A stretch of 54,544 nt of DNA from the NCBI GenBank assembly GCA_030019335.1, contig JASEET010000007.1, positions 1 to 54,544 of the forward strand. Direction: 5' to 3'. The position numbers were made by a program, and so were the translations under genes. Source of the stretch: Candidatus Bathyarchaeia archaeon. Its GTDB lineage: Archaea; Thermoproteota; Bathyarchaeia; Bathyarchaeales; Bathycorpusculaceae. Below, one piece after another: positions 7,870 to 16,632 of the stretch (its first letter is position 1; each line of letters opens with the position of its first letter). The notes beneath the pieces were generated by a model. It was not told the DNA's origin. It ran no database searches and was given only the letters and a program-made list of their open reading frames with translations.

Positions 7870-9071
7870 TGCAGGAGTTCCTCTAAAGTTTGTTTCACTT
7901 TTTCCTCTTGCTTTTTGGTTAGTGGTTCAATTAGGCTGACTGCTACGCGAGCTATTTTTTCGGCTTCGTCACGGCTGTAGCGTTCAGAGAAAATCTGCAA
8001 GAAGTATTCGAAAGCCTTCGTCTTCAAATCCTTAAATTCACTTTCGAATATGGAACGAACAACTTCCTCTGAAACCTCACTTTCACGCAGCAAAACAATA
8101 GGATGCACAAGCAAAGCTCTTTCAGCAGCACTCCTAATCTGGGCGACATCAACTTCTGCACGACTCGCCTCAGCAGGCAAAACCCCCCTCAACACGGGGG
8201 TTATTATCACCCCGTCTTCATCAGCCCCTTTTACAAGTTGAACCGCTAGCTCCGTAATTTTCGAGGCAGTCACACCTGTAAAGTCTTGCTCTAAAACAAC
8301 AAATTTGCGTAGGGACTCCAGCCTTATGAACTGCAGCGAAGCTGTCCCTTTTTCACTCACTTCAACGTAATAGAAGCCCTTTTCAATTTTGGCTTCATCA
8401 TAGTTGACGGTCTCTGAGCTTCCACTATAAACCAGCAGCCCAGTCTTAAACTTCTCCTTATAAGGTTTATGCACATGCCCAGCAGCATAATAGTTAAAAC
8501 CTTCAGGTATAAGCTCAGGCGGAGCTTCAGCCTCCATATATGGGGGCTTAACGCTTGGAAGGTCTAACGCCATGTGAAAGATGAATATGTTGAATAAGTC
8601 TGGGTCTGGTGTTGGCTTGTTTTTTTCCATAAAAGCTGGAAGTGACTCTTCGGTTTTACGCCTCGTTCTAAAGTTTGGCACGCCGTAAACATAGCAGCAG
8701 TCTGGCTTCCGCCAGCAAGCCCCCTCATGTCTTGGCAAATGATAAAACAGCCCAGCACTATCCAAAGGATTCAAAATGGTTCCAGTAACAACGTTAGGCG
8801 CTGAATCATGCGAGCCGTCAACAGTTAAAACTGGAATCCCAGCCTCACGCAAACGACTAAAGTTTTTGATGGCATTTTCCAATGTGACGTTTGATGGGCG
8901 TGCATGGTGGAATAAATCGCCAGCAATAATCAGGAAATCTGGCTTTAACTCGATGGTTTTATCGACTAATTCTTGAAAAGCCTTGTCAAAGTCTTCGCGT
9001 CTAGCTTCTAAGCCATATTGTGAATAGCCCAAATGTAAATCTGCAGCGTGAACAAAACTGAAAGCCTTCAA
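7866..9071 (-). CDS. mre11: DNA double-strand break repair nuclease Mre11
   Basis: Metallophosphoesterase nuclease of the Mre11-Rad50 complex, 401 aa. Phosphodiesterase motifs in order: HAADLHLG near residue 8, IIAGDLFHHARP near 49, DGSHDSAP near 84 and YYAAGHVHKPY near 195; then a capping domain and a C-terminal Rad50-binding helical part (VSLIEPLTKKQEEKVKQTL). Motif III reads GSHD where most relatives have GNHD; the metal-ligand His and Asp are kept. Starts with ATG at 9071, upstream gene of the mre11-rad50 pair. A minus-strand AT-rich TATA-like stretch (TACTTAAAAAG) lies near 9122-9132. Confidence 0.95.
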   Translation of the reverse strand: MKAFSFVHAADLHLGYSQYGLEARREDFDKAFQELVDKTIELKPDFLIIAGDLFHHARPSNVTLENAIKNFSRLREAGIPVLTVDGSHDSAPNVVTGTILNPLDSAGLFYHLPRHEGACWRKPDCCYVYGVPNFRTRRKTEESLPAFMEKNKPTPDPDLFNIFIFHMALDLPSVKPPYMEAEAPPELIPEGFNYYAAGHVHKPYKEKFKTGLLVYSGSSETVNYDEAKIEKGFYYVEVSEKGTASLQFIRLESLRKFVVLEQDFTGVTASKITELAVQLVKGADEDGVIITPVLRGVLPAEASRAEVDVAQIRSAAERALLVHPIVLLRESEVSEEVVRSIFESEFKDLKTKAFEYFLQIFSERYSRDEAEKIARVAVSLIEPLTKKQEEKVKQTLEELLQ

Positions 9072-9616
9072 ATGCCTCTTTCTCCATTGAGTTGTTAACG
9101 CTTAGATTTAGTTAAAGTCATCTTTTTAAGTATTTAACAACTAAAGTTCAGAAGGTGCCCCAGCCTCTTTTTTCTATTTCTCTCCATTTCATGTACGTCC
9201 AATTGAAAGAGTAAGTTTAAGCGGTGGAATGGTTAATGCGTTTATCACTGTCATGTTGACTATTTGCCTTTTCCGATTTAAAAACCCAGTATAATTTCGC
9301 CGTGCTTGTCCTACAATCTCGCTTTCAAAACTCTAAGAAGGACTCCAAATGCACATGAAGCACGGGTTCTATCAAGGCAAATCCAAATCAAACCACTCAA
9401 CAATCTTAGAAACAACACCTGCAACATCAACGGCTAAACCCCAGCCTTCACCAAAAACTTCTCAGCTGACACTTCTCTCTCCCCCAACCAAAAACCAAAC
9501 CAACAACCTATTAGGCTCCAAATAGAGGGGCCTACAACAATTGCACACGCACACACCCAAAGAGAAACATATAAACAGCAAACCAGCAACATTCTAATAA
9601 CCTAAGGCGCGCTAAC
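9072..9616. other. Intergenic region between mre11 and the AN1-protease gene
   Basis: About 545 bases with no credible coding frame on either strand. It separates divergent genes and holds the mre11 promoter at its left end and the promoter of 9617-10453 at its right end. The middle (9360-9550) is unusually C/A-rich and G-poor on the plus strand, without recognisable repeats or RNA motifs. Confidence 0.5.
9567..9576 (+). promoter_or_regulatory. TATA box for the AN1-site-2 protease gene
   Basis: ACATATAAAC preceded by purines (AAAGAGAA, BRE-like), about 45 bases before the ATG at 9617. This gives a predicted leader of about 17-20 bases. Confidence 0.45.
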
Positions 9617-10453
9617 ATGAAATGTCAAAAATGTGAAAAAGAAGTGTTCCTGCCTTTTAGATGCCCATATTGTGGAGGCTACTTCTGTTCAGAACACCGC
9701 TTACCCGAAAATCATGAATGCCCACAAATAGAGCTAGCACGAGCACCAAAAAGAGAAGCAAAACCAATAATTCTTCAAAAACAAAAACCATACGAATACA
9801 CAATAACTTACTCACCAAGACCCCCATCCAAAATATTCTGGTTCAGCCAAAGAGAACTCAAACACCTAACACTTGGAGCACTGCTCGTTATGGGCGTGGG
9901 CCTATCCTATATCCCACAGATTCCAGGTCTATCGGTGCTAATGAGACCAGAAATTCTACTTAGCCTCGCAATAATCTTCACACTCGCATTCCTCCTCCAC
10001 GAAATAGCTCACAAACTATCAGCACAACGCTATGGACTATGGGCTGAGTTCCGACTAACCCTCTTCGGAGCGCTCATAACCCTCCTTTCAATGCTCCCGT
10101 TCCCATTTTTCAAAATAATATCCCCAGGAGCCGTAATGATTGCAGGGACAATAACAAGGAAAGAGGTTGGAAAGACCGCCCTTGCCGGACCGCTAACGAA
10201 CATCACACTTTCAACAATATTCACTACAGTGGCTATAGGCGCGTCGGCTACGATTGAGATAATCGCGCTAATCGCGGTTTTCGGTGCATGGATCAACGCC
10301 ATTATAGCTCTGTTTAATCTCATCCCCTTTGGAATGCTTGACGGATTCAAAATCTTTCTATGGAACAAGACAATATGGGCTTTAGCTTTCACGGCGAGCC
10401 TAGTCCTTACAATAGTTTCTTACAATTCCATTCTAAAATTTATGATGCTTTGA
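9617..10453 (+). CDS. AN1 zinc finger-site-2 protease (M50) fusion membrane protein
   Basis: 278 aa with two parts. Residues 1-38 form an AN1-type zinc finger: C3-C6, C14-C17, C22, H25, H31 and C33 in MKCQKCEKEVFLPFRCPYCG followed by GYFCSEHRLPENHECPQ. After a linker, from about residue 80, comes a polytopic M50 site-2 protease domain with the zinc motif HEIAHK (HExxH) in a membrane segment and the second motif NLIPFGMLDG (N-P-D-G type, supplying the third metal ligand). M50 enzymes cut membrane-embedded regulators. The AN1 finger suggests ubiquitin-like or substrate recognition on the cytoplasmic side (inference). The start is fixed by the finger at the very N-terminus. Codon use is C/A-rich like the upstream spacer. 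Confidence 0.9.
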   Translation: MKCQKCEKEVFLPFRCPYCGGYFCSEHRLPENHECPQIELARAPKREAKPIILQKQKPYEYTITYSPRPPSKIFWFSQRELKHLTLGALLVMGVGLSYIPQIPGLSVLMRPEILLSLAIIFTLAFLLHEIAHKLSAQRYGLWAEFRLTLFGALITLLSMLPFPFFKIISPGAVMIAGTITRKEVGKTALAGPLTNITLSTIFTTVAIGASATIEIIALIAVFGAWINAIIALFNLIPFGMLDGFKIFLWNKTIWALAFTASLVLTIVSYNSILKFMML

Positions 10454-10475
10454 AGGATTGTTTAAAACAAATTGT

Positions 10476-10784
10476 TTAGAGAAGTTCTATGGTTACGTGC
10501 ACTTCTTCTGGAACACGAATACGCATAATACGCCGCATAACACGCTCTTCAGCATCAATGTCAATAAGACGCTTATGAATGCGCATTTCCCATCTATCCC
10601 ATGTTGCGGTTCCTTCACCGCAGGGCGACTTCAAAACGGGAACCCGCAGTCTTTTAGTGGGCAATGGAACTGGACCAGTCATTTTAACTCCTGTTTTCTG
10701 GGCTATAGCCTTCAGTTCTTCGCATACTTCTTCTAACTTTTTGTAGTCTGTGCTTGTCAAGCGGATTCGTGCTTTTCTAACCAT
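10476..10784 (-). CDS. rps10: 30S ribosomal protein uS10
   Basis: 102-aa small-subunit protein. The start [20 protein letters not shown] and the block [20 protein letters not shown] are diagnostic of archaeal/eukaryotic uS10, as is the end [23 protein letters not shown] at 10784 gives the standard length; an in-frame extension to 10814 is not needed. In many archaea rps10 follows the EF-1alpha gene; here it stands alone, convergent with the protease gene 22 bases away and divergent from the HAD gene. Confidence 0.96.
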   Translation of the reverse strand: MVRKARIRLTSTDYKKLEEVCEELKAIAQKTGVKMTGPVPLPTKRLRVPVLKSPCGEGTATWDRWEMRIHKRLIDIDAEERVMRRIMRIRVPEEVHVTIELL

Positions 10785-10912
10785 CACCAATACTCCTGAT
10801 ACATCTGCCCTCAATTGAGTTTTGAGTGTTTACCTTTAGACATTTAAGCACAAATAAAAACTTATCGAAACAAAAGCTATAACAAGTGCTGCACCGCATT
10901 AAAGGGATAAAG

Positions 10913-11572
10913 TTGGAAAACACAAAGCTGAAAGTAAAAGGAATACTCCTAGACTTGGACGGTACGATAGTTGATTCGAGAGAAGCGTATTTAGAGGCGG
11001 TAAAGGCTGCTTTTACGGCAATAGGACAAAAAACAGTCAATGTTAAAATAGCGACAGAAATTCCGAGGAAACTTGAGCAAAACCTTTCAATAACCAACAC
11101 AATAAAGGGAGTAGACGCGCAGAAATTTTTGGATGCATACCTCAACGCATACTACAAAGCAACATCGATAAGAGCGAAACCAATACCAAGCGTCTCAGAA
11201 ACATTGAAAAAACTTTCACAAAAGGCTAAGCTTGCACTAATCACAATGCGTTGTGTTCCAAAAGAAAACGTCCTAAACGAGTTGGAGAAATTCGGCTTAG
11301 CCAAATACTTTCAATCAGTGATAACAGCGTTAGATACGCACCTTCCGAAACCCTCTCCAGAAGCACTGATAAAATGTGCAAAACAACTAGGTATAAAAAT
11401 AGGTTGGTGTGCCGTTGTAGGGGATTCAGTTGCGGATGTGAGGGCTGGAAAAACTGCTGGGGCAAAAACGGTTGCGGTTTTATCTGGAATATTCACGAGA
11501 GAAGAATTAGAGAGGGAGAAGCCGGATTTAGTTCTAAAAAGCATCAATGAACTCCCAGATTTTATCGAATAA
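10913..11572 (+). CDS. HAD-family phosphatase (phosphoglycolate phosphatase-like)
   Basis: About 219 aa HAD hydrolase. Motif I ILLDLDGTIVDS gives the nucleophile Asp and acid/base Asp near the N-terminus; motif II is ALITMR; the motif III lysine is in HLPKPSPEALI; motif IV is VVGDSVADVRAG. An inserted helical cap follows motif I, as in the phosphoglycolate phosphatase/beta-phosphoglucomutase subclass. Substrate cannot be assigned. A TTG at 10913 has AAAGGG 7 bases upstream and gives a normal N-terminus; a GTG at 10886 in frame is the alternative. Divergent from rps10. Confidence 0.85.
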   Translation: MENTKLKVKGILLDLDGTIVDSREAYLEAVKAAFTAIGQKTVNVKIATEIPRKLEQNLSITNTIKGVDAQKFLDAYLNAYYKATSIRAKPIPSVSETLKKLSQKAKLALITMRCVPKENVLNELEKFGLAKYFQSVITALDTHLPKPSPEALIKCAKQLGIKIGWCAVVGDSVADVRAGKTAGAKTVAVLSGIFTREELEREKPDLVLKSINELPDFIE

Positions 11573-11719
11573 TTTGAAAATTAGGCTTTTAGAATATTTC
11601 TGGACGTGTAATATGGCTGAAAATTATCTAAAAATGTTATAGAAGCAACCATGAATAAAGCTTAATTAAAACCTCAGCTTCTAGCTTTAAATGGAGAAGG
11701 TTTCGAGCTGGAATAACTG

Positions 11720-12331
11720 ATGAATTTCATAGAATTGCTGTTGGCAGAAAAGCTGAAAAACAAAAACCCGATGCTGGATGTTTTCGGTTCAGACCGCAAG
11801 GTACTCCAAATAGCATGCCAAGACTTAACAAACTACCTTAAAGTTCACTGGAACCTTGTGGGAAAAGAAGACAATGAATGTGAACTAGTGGAAAAATTGG
11901 AAAAGTTCTTTAACGAAAATCCAAGCGAACTAGAAGAATTTTTGGACGTTTGGACTGGAATATGGTTTGGAAAATGGAAGGAAAGGGTAAAACTTCTCAT
12001 AGGTAACGAAAATTCCAAACGGTGGAACAAGGTTACAAAAACTCTTAACAGTGTAGAGCCTTTATGGAGAAGACTTGCAAACCGTCAAGAAATGCGAGAA
12101 GTAGTGATATCCACGCTTATCAGGAACGGTGAGATTTGCGGCACATCAATTTTAGCGGAAAACCTTCTGAAAATAGAGCTAAGTGGAAACAAAAAGAAAT
12201 ACATCAACGAAGAAGAGCGGGTAATGAATGTTGTCAACAACGCCCTAAGGAAAGCCAGAGAACTAGCCCGAAGCAAAGGCCCACTAATCTTCGTCAAAAT
12301 AGACAAGGGCTATTATCAATTGTCACAATAA
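11720..12331 (+). CDS. Hypothetical protein (203 aa)
   Basis: Not recognised. A soluble, charged, mostly helical protein starting MNFIELLLAEKLKNKNPM with an aromatic-rich middle (DVWTGIWFGKWKERVKLLIG) and a basic C-terminal part (NNALRKARELARSKGPLIFVKI). The EEERVMNVVNNALRKAREL stretch looks like an amphipathic helix, and the RREMREVVISTLIRNGE-like part could be an HTH, but no domain can be claimed. ATG at 11720 after GAGCTGGAATAACTG; no strong Shine-Dalgarno. Convergent with the eL37-LSm pair. Confidence 0.6.
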   Translation: MNFIELLLAEKLKNKNPMLDVFGSDRKVLQIACQDLTNYLKVHWNLVGKEDNECELVEKLEKFFNENPSELEEFLDVWTGIWFGKWKERVKLLIGNENSKRWNKVTKTLNSVEPLWRRLANRQEMREVVISTLIRNGEICGTSILAENLLKIELSGNKKKYINEEERVMNVVNNALRKARELARSKGPLIFVKIDKGYYQLSQ

Positions 12332-12355
12332 ACCAACAAATACCAACAAATATTT

Positions 12356-12544
12356 TTAGCGTACTCTTTCTCTGTGAAGATTTTTGGTTCGCCACGAAGA
12401 TTTTTTAATAGTTGTCGTTTCTCCATATCCGCATGCTGCACATCGCTTCTTCGTTACATGGTATGCTCTTCTTCCACACCGCCTACAATGTATGTGAAGC
12501 GTTTTCCTGGCACGTTTACCAAAGGATGGCGTTCCCTTTCCCAA
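12356..12544 (-). CDS. rpl37e: 50S ribosomal protein eL37
   Basis: 62-aa zinc-ribbon ribosomal protein. MGKGTPSFGKRARKTLHIHC then RRCGRRAYHVTKKRCAACGY carries the C4 zinc site (CxxC ... CxxC) typical of eL37, followed by a basic tail (TKNLHRERVR). Length is standard. It lies 6 bases after the LSm gene, and LSm-eL37 is a conserved archaeal operon. Confidence 0.96.
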   Translation of the reverse strand: MGKGTPSFGKRARKTLHIHCRRCGRRAYHVTKKRCAACGYGETTTIKKSSWRTKNLHRERVR

Positions 12545-12550
12545 AAGTTG

Positions 12551-12778
12551 TCACCTTGGCGGTGGTGAAATGAGAACCACATTGTCTCCGCGAACGATTA
12601 TTAATCCTAGTTTTTTCACATTTTCAATGTTTGTTGTGTCTTCTGTTTCATCTAAAACTAGGTTTAGATGCTGGTCGAATCCCCTTAGTCTTCCACGCAA
12701 ACTTTTTCCACCTTTTAATCTTACAAGCACGATTTTTCCAAGGTTTTGCTCAAGGATTTCAGTTGTCATCTCGCTCAT
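12551..12778 (-). CDS. LSm/Sm-like RNA-binding protein
   Basis: About 75-aa archaeal Sm-like protein that forms heptameric rings on U-rich RNA. Sm1 motif GKIVLVRLKGGKSLRGRLRG with FDQHLNLVLDETED, and Sm2 motif LGLIIVRGDNVVLISP, are both complete. The start is put at the ATG at 12778 (MSEMTTE), close to the Sm1 motif as in the family; a longer frame to 12835 would add a basic extension unlike the family. Upstream partner of eL37 in a two-gene operon divergent from the PUA gene. Confidence 0.93.
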   Translation of the reverse strand: MSEMTTEILEQNLGKIVLVRLKGGKSLRGRLRGFDQHLNLVLDETEDTTNIENVKKLGLIIVRGDNVVLISPPPR

Positions 12779-12861
12779 TCTAAGCCCTCGAACTATACTT
12801 TTATGTCTTTTAATCTTAAAGCTTAACTTCTGCATTTAAACCTATCTAAGAGAGAAGCAAA

Positions 12862-13371
12862 ATGTCCAGAAAATACAGAAGACATTTCCTGAAAGCGAAA
12901 GAGGCAAAATCTCTGTTAAGCAAAGCTTCAGAAAAACTCAAAGTCGATTTGGAGCAGATTTTCGATGTTAAAGTTAACATGGAATTGGTTGAAACAGATT
13001 TTGCTGAAATCTTGCTTATAAATAGTAAACCGCTGCTTGTTAAAGCTGGAGAAAGCGTTTTCCCAACATTAATCTTCAACAAACTTTTTGCTTTAATGCC
13101 CAAAGTTGTGGTCGACATGGGTGCCGTTCCTCACATGTGTAATGGTGCTGATGTTATGGCGCCCGGAATTGTTCGTTTTGAAGGAAAATTTAGAAAAGGC
13201 GATTTCATTATTGTTGTGGATGAGAGACACGGCAAACCAATTGCAATGGGTGAAGTTGTTTATGATGTGGATGCTGCAAAGAAAGCTACACAAGGTGTCG
13301 TTGTCAAAAATATTCATTTTGTAGGCGACAAAATATGGAATTTCGTGAAGAAACTTGAGACTACGATTTAG
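12862..13371 (+). CDS. PUA-domain RNA-binding protein (MCT-1/Tma20-like)
   Basis: 169 aa. An N-terminal DUF1947/pre-PUA domain (residues 1-80) is followed by a PUA domain with the typical VVVDMGAVPHMCNGADVMAP beginning and the GDFIIVVDERHGKPIAMGEV loop. This two-domain layout is the archaeal relative of eukaryotic MCT-1/Tma20 and the eIF2D C-terminal half, which act in ribosome recycling and reinitiation. Function in archaea is inferred from the family. ATG at 12862, divergent from the LSm-eL37 operon by about 80 bases, with SepF following. Confidence 0.88.
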   Translation: MSRKYRRHFLKAKEAKSLLSKASEKLKVDLEQIFDVKVNMELVETDFAEILLINSKPLLVKAGESVFPTLIFNKLFALMPKVVVDMGAVPHMCNGADVMAPGIVRFEGKFRKGDFIIVVDERHGKPIAMGEVVYDVDAAKKATQGVVVKNIHFVGDKIWNFVKKLETTI

Positions 13372-13482
13372 TAGAGACCAAATCTAAATTTTGAATTCAT
13401 AAAACACTTTAATAGTTAATCTGTATTGAGGATTCAGAGGCGTAATAAAAGAAACGCTTAAACTCTTAAAAGGGTAAATAAG

Positions 13483-13872
13483 GTGTTAGAGAGGAAAAGT
13501 TTGCCAGGTTTAAGTGGTATATTCCGTAAATCCAAGAAGCTTGAAAAGAAGGGAAGAATGAAAATTGAGGCTACGGGTATTTCTGGTAAAACCTATTTGA
13601 AGGCTATGCCCCTCCGTGATTTATCGGATGTGGATATGGTTAAAAGCGAGGTAAACTCTGGAAACATTTTAATTCTTAGGATAACTCCTCTCGCAAACAA
13701 AAGCATTGAAGATGTAAAACGTGCAGTAAACGAGTTATGCGAGTTCGTTGAGTCTGTGGGCGGGGATATTGCCCGTCTAGGTGAAGAACGAGTTGTCATT
13801 TGTCCTCCAACCGTGAGAATTTGGAGGGAAAAAACACCGATATCAAATAAGCCTATGCCTACAGCAGCCTAA
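13483..13872 (+). CDS. sepF: Cell division protein SepF
   Basis: Archaeal SepF, the membrane anchor of FtsZ. The C-terminal SepF (DUF552) core is clear: TYLKAMPLRDLSDVDMVKSE, SGNILILRITPLANKSIEDV, RAVNELCEFVESVGGDIARL and GEERVVICPPTVRIW. The N-terminal part LPGLSGIFRKSKKLEKK could form the short amphipathic membrane-targeting helix. GTG at 13483 is the longest start. TTG at 13501 gives MPGLSGIFRK with GAGAGG just upstream and would put the helix at the extreme N-terminus, as in family members, so it may be the real start. The 3' end overlaps the convergent fttA end by 14 bases. FtsZ is not in the window. Confidence 0.92.
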   Translation: MLERKSLPGLSGIFRKSKKLEKKGRMKIEATGISGKTYLKAMPLRDLSDVDMVKSEVNSGNILILRITPLANKSIEDVKRAVNELCEFVESVGGDIARLGEERVVICPPTVRIWREKTPISNKPMPTAA

Positions 13873-15778
13873 ATGTTTCCATAATCGCTGGAACAACCGC
13901 TTGGATTCCACATTTTCTCTGAATAAAATTCGCTATGCTCAAGCTTTTCGCTCTTTCACCGTGACACACTACAACTCTTTCAGGCTTTGGCTTAAGACGA
14001 GTTATATAATTTATTATTTGCCGCCTGTCTGAGTGGCCGGAAAAACCTTCAATCGATTCTACACGGGATTTGACTTTCACAACTACCATTTTACCCTCGC
14101 TATTTATCATCGTAACATCGGCTAAGCCCTTCTGCACTCTTCTTCCTAAAGTGCCGTCAATCTGATAGCTTACAAAGATTATTGTGTTCCTCTCATCTCC
14201 TGCTAAACTTTTGAAGTATTCTATCACGGGTCCACCTTCAAGCATCCCAGAAGTAGCCATAATAATGCATGGCTCACCGTCTATTATGTCTTGTCTGACA
14301 CTTGGGTGCTCCACAATTGTGAAGTAATCTGATTGGAAGGGGTTTATTCCATCATGAAGTATGCTGTTGCGGACTTCTCTGCCTAAATATTCTGGATAAG
14401 CCGTGTGGATTGCGGTTGCCTCTGAAATCATGCCTTCAATGAACACTGGTGCCTCCTTCATTAACCCACGTCGCATGTAACCATCAATAACCAGCATTAT
14501 TTCTTGAGCTCTCCCAACAGCCGGCACTGGAATCAAGACCTTGCCTTTCTGCCCTAAAGTTTCATTTATGACGGCTGTCAAAAGTTCTTCAGCCTCAACC
14601 CTTGAAGGCATAATGTCATTTGGACTGCCATAAGTGCTTTCAGTTATCACCGTCTCGACTCTTGGAAACTCTGTTACCGCTGCCTCCAGCAGCATAGTCC
14701 TCGCATATTTGTAGTCGCCCGTATAAACAACGTTGTGCAAGCCTTCGCCTATGTGTAGGTGTAATATTGAAGAACCTAAAATGTGACCCGCATTATGTAA
14801 GGTTAAGCGCATGTCTGGAGCAATATCCGTCACAACACCGTATCGCAATGGAATCGTGTGTAAAACACATTCACGAACATCTTTCTGGTCATAAAGTGGA
14901 ATAATGCCCTGCTTGCTTGCCACATCTAAGTAATCAAGCTGAAGCAGTGTCATCAAATTTGAGGTTGGAGCCGAGCAGTAAACAGGACCATCATACCCAT
15001 ATTTGTAGAGGAAAGGCACCAAACCACAATGGTCCAGATGCGCATGACTTATAACAACAGCGTCTAAAGAATCAATTTCAAACGCTGGAATGTCGAGTCT
15101 CGGAAAAGCCTCAAAAGGTTTCGAAGACCCAGGATTAATACCGCAATCCAATAATACGCTGCTCTCTCTTGTCTGAACAAGAAAGGCCGACCTACCGACT
15201 TCTTGAACCCCCCCAAGCATCGTAATTCGAACGTCTCCAACATCATAAGTTTTAGGTCTGAAAATTCTTTCACCAACTGTGCGGAGTATCCGCTCTCTTT
15301 CCTTACTTTCTGAATGAAGATAATGGCGCATATGGGCTACGATTTTAGAACGTAGCGGAGGGCTTCTTAAAACACGGGGGCGCCATTTAGTTTGTCTTAT
15401 AATTTCCTGTAGAACCGCTCCATTTCTTCCAATAACCAGTCCCGGTTTCTTGGCTTCAATTATTATTTCGCCAAGGCTTGGGTCGAAATTTATGTCCGTC
15501 ACCTCTGCCTCAATTGCAACTATTTCACGAACCATTCTTTCAGCATCCTTCTCAGGCAACCTTACGGAAGGATCGGGACGCACAACTATCCTCTTTCGTA
15601 TTACATTGACTATATCGGCGATCACACTGCTTTGTTCAACTAAAATTTCTGGTTTTTTAGCATATACTGCAAGCATGGAGCCTTCATATTCTATTCTTGT
15701 CACTTGAGCTCGTTTTGGAACATGCTCTAAAATATATTGGCTTATCTCTATTTTTTCTCTTTCAGAGCTCGGCGCCAC
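13859..15778 (-). CDS. fttA: Transcription termination factor FttA (aCPSF1), KH/MBL/beta-CASP nuclease
   Basis: 639-aa archaeal CPSF73 homologue that cleaves nascent RNA and ends transcription genome-wide. Order: N-terminal KH domains (to about residue 180, with KKPGLVIGRNGAVLQEIIRQ); MBL domain with HAHLDHCG, the His in NAGHILGSS and the Asp in YTGDYKYAR; beta-CASP domain with TESTYG, VPAVGRAQEIM and MATSGMLEGGP; C-terminal MBL strand with GFSGHSDR and VVCHGE. All zinc ligands appear present and length is normal. The gene starts 4 bases after the psmB stop, a conserved archaeal neighbourhood. Confidence 0.97.
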   Translation of the reverse strand: MAPSSEREKIEISQYILEHVPKRAQVTRIEYEGSMLAVYAKKPEILVEQSSVIADIVNVIRKRIVVRPDPSVRLPEKDAERMVREIVAIEAEVTDINFDPSLGEIIIEAKKPGLVIGRNGAVLQEIIRQTKWRPRVLRSPPLRSKIVAHMRHYLHSESKERERILRTVGERIFRPKTYDVGDVRITMLGGVQEVGRSAFLVQTRESSVLLDCGINPGSSKPFEAFPRLDIPAFEIDSLDAVVISHAHLDHCGLVPFLYKYGYDGPVYCSAPTSNLMTLLQLDYLDVASKQGIIPLYDQKDVRECVLHTIPLRYGVVTDIAPDMRLTLHNAGHILGSSILHLHIGEGLHNVVYTGDYKYARTMLLEAAVTEFPRVETVITESTYGSPNDIMPSRVEAEELLTAVINETLGQKGKVLIPVPAVGRAQEIMLVIDGYMRRGLMKEAPVFIEGMISEATAIHTAYPEYLGREVRNSILHDGINPFQSDYFTIVEHPSVRQDIIDGEPCIIMATSGMLEGGPVIEYFKSLAGDERNTIIFVSYQIDGTLGRRVQKGLADVTMINSEGKMVVVKVKSRVESIEGFSGHSDRRQIINYITRLKPKPERVVVCHGERAKSLSIANFIQRKCGIQAVVPAIMETFRLL

Positions 15779-15782
15779 TGTT

Positions 15783-16457
15783 TTAACTTCCTCGGTTTGC
15801 TAGAAGTTGCTTTTTCTCCTCCTCAATTAGTTCTCGATAGCCCTTTTCATCAATTATTGCCACGTTAAAACTGTCTCCACTTGCCGCATCCCGCTTCATG
15901 GCAGAGTCAACAGCCTTAACAATTATGGGCAGAATCTCCTTGACAGGCATGTCTTCCTTGTATCTGTCTTCTAAGACACCATAAGCTATCGGTGAACCTG
16001 AACCTGTGGCAACGCATTTTTCCTCTGTTAAACTGCCAAACGGGTCTAATGAAAATACATGTGGTCCAGTGTCGTCCATACCGCCTATTAGAACTTGTGT
16101 GACCAACGGTGCGTATCTAGATGAAAACAAAAGATTTGAGATTAGTCTTGCCGCGGAGCTTACGGGCAGAGGCCTGTCCATGTTCAGTTTGTAAAGCTGT
16201 GCGTTTGCTGTCAGTATGTCCACGGTTCTTTGTGCATCGGCAACAGTTCCAGAAATGGTCATAGCTAAATGGTCATCTATTTTGTATATCTTTTTCCCAT
16301 GTTTGTGGGCTACATAAAAGCCCATGGTTACACGAGTGTCAGAGGCCAGTATCACGCCGTCTCTACATACGACGGCTATAGTGGTTGTTCCTTTTAACAC
16401 TAATCGGTTGACTGCATCATCATTTAGCATTTCATTTTTCTCCCAAAACCTAAACAC
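15783..16457 (-). CDS. psmB: Proteasome subunit beta
   Basis: Catalytic subunit of the archaeal 20S proteasome, 224 aa. A propeptide of 23 residues ends in LKG and is cut before Thr24 (TTTIAVVCRDGVILASD). Counting from the mature Thr1, the catalytic Asp17 (ASDTR) and Lys33 (HGKKI) fall at the canonical positions. GSGSPIAYGVLE and AASGDSFNVAII are the other active-site segments. Start at 16457 or possibly the internal ATG at residue 10. It heads a two-gene operon with fttA. A minus-strand AT-rich TATA-like stretch lies near 16513. The alpha subunit and PAN are not in the window. Confidence 0.96.
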   Translation of the reverse strand: MFRFWEKNEMLNDDAVNRLVLKGTTTIAVVCRDGVILASDTRVTMGFYVAHKHGKKIYKIDDHLAMTISGTVADAQRTVDILTANAQLYKLNMDRPLPVSSAARLISNLLFSSRYAPLVTQVLIGGMDDTGPHVFSLDPFGSLTEEKCVATGSGSPIAYGVLEDRYKEDMPVKEILPIIVKAVDSAMKRDAASGDSFNVAIIDEKGYRELIEEEKKQLLANRGS

Positions 16458-16632
16458 ATCGCGGAATTACTTCGCTAGGAAGCAGTAGCATGTAATCATA
16501 ACCATGAGATTTATTAATATTACGGTTTGAAACAACAATATAAACAAGAGTTTTTAATAAGGAACCATTGGATTCAAAAAGTTTTAAACGTACACACCCA
16601 TGAAATTAAGGATGACTACACAAACTTGAACA

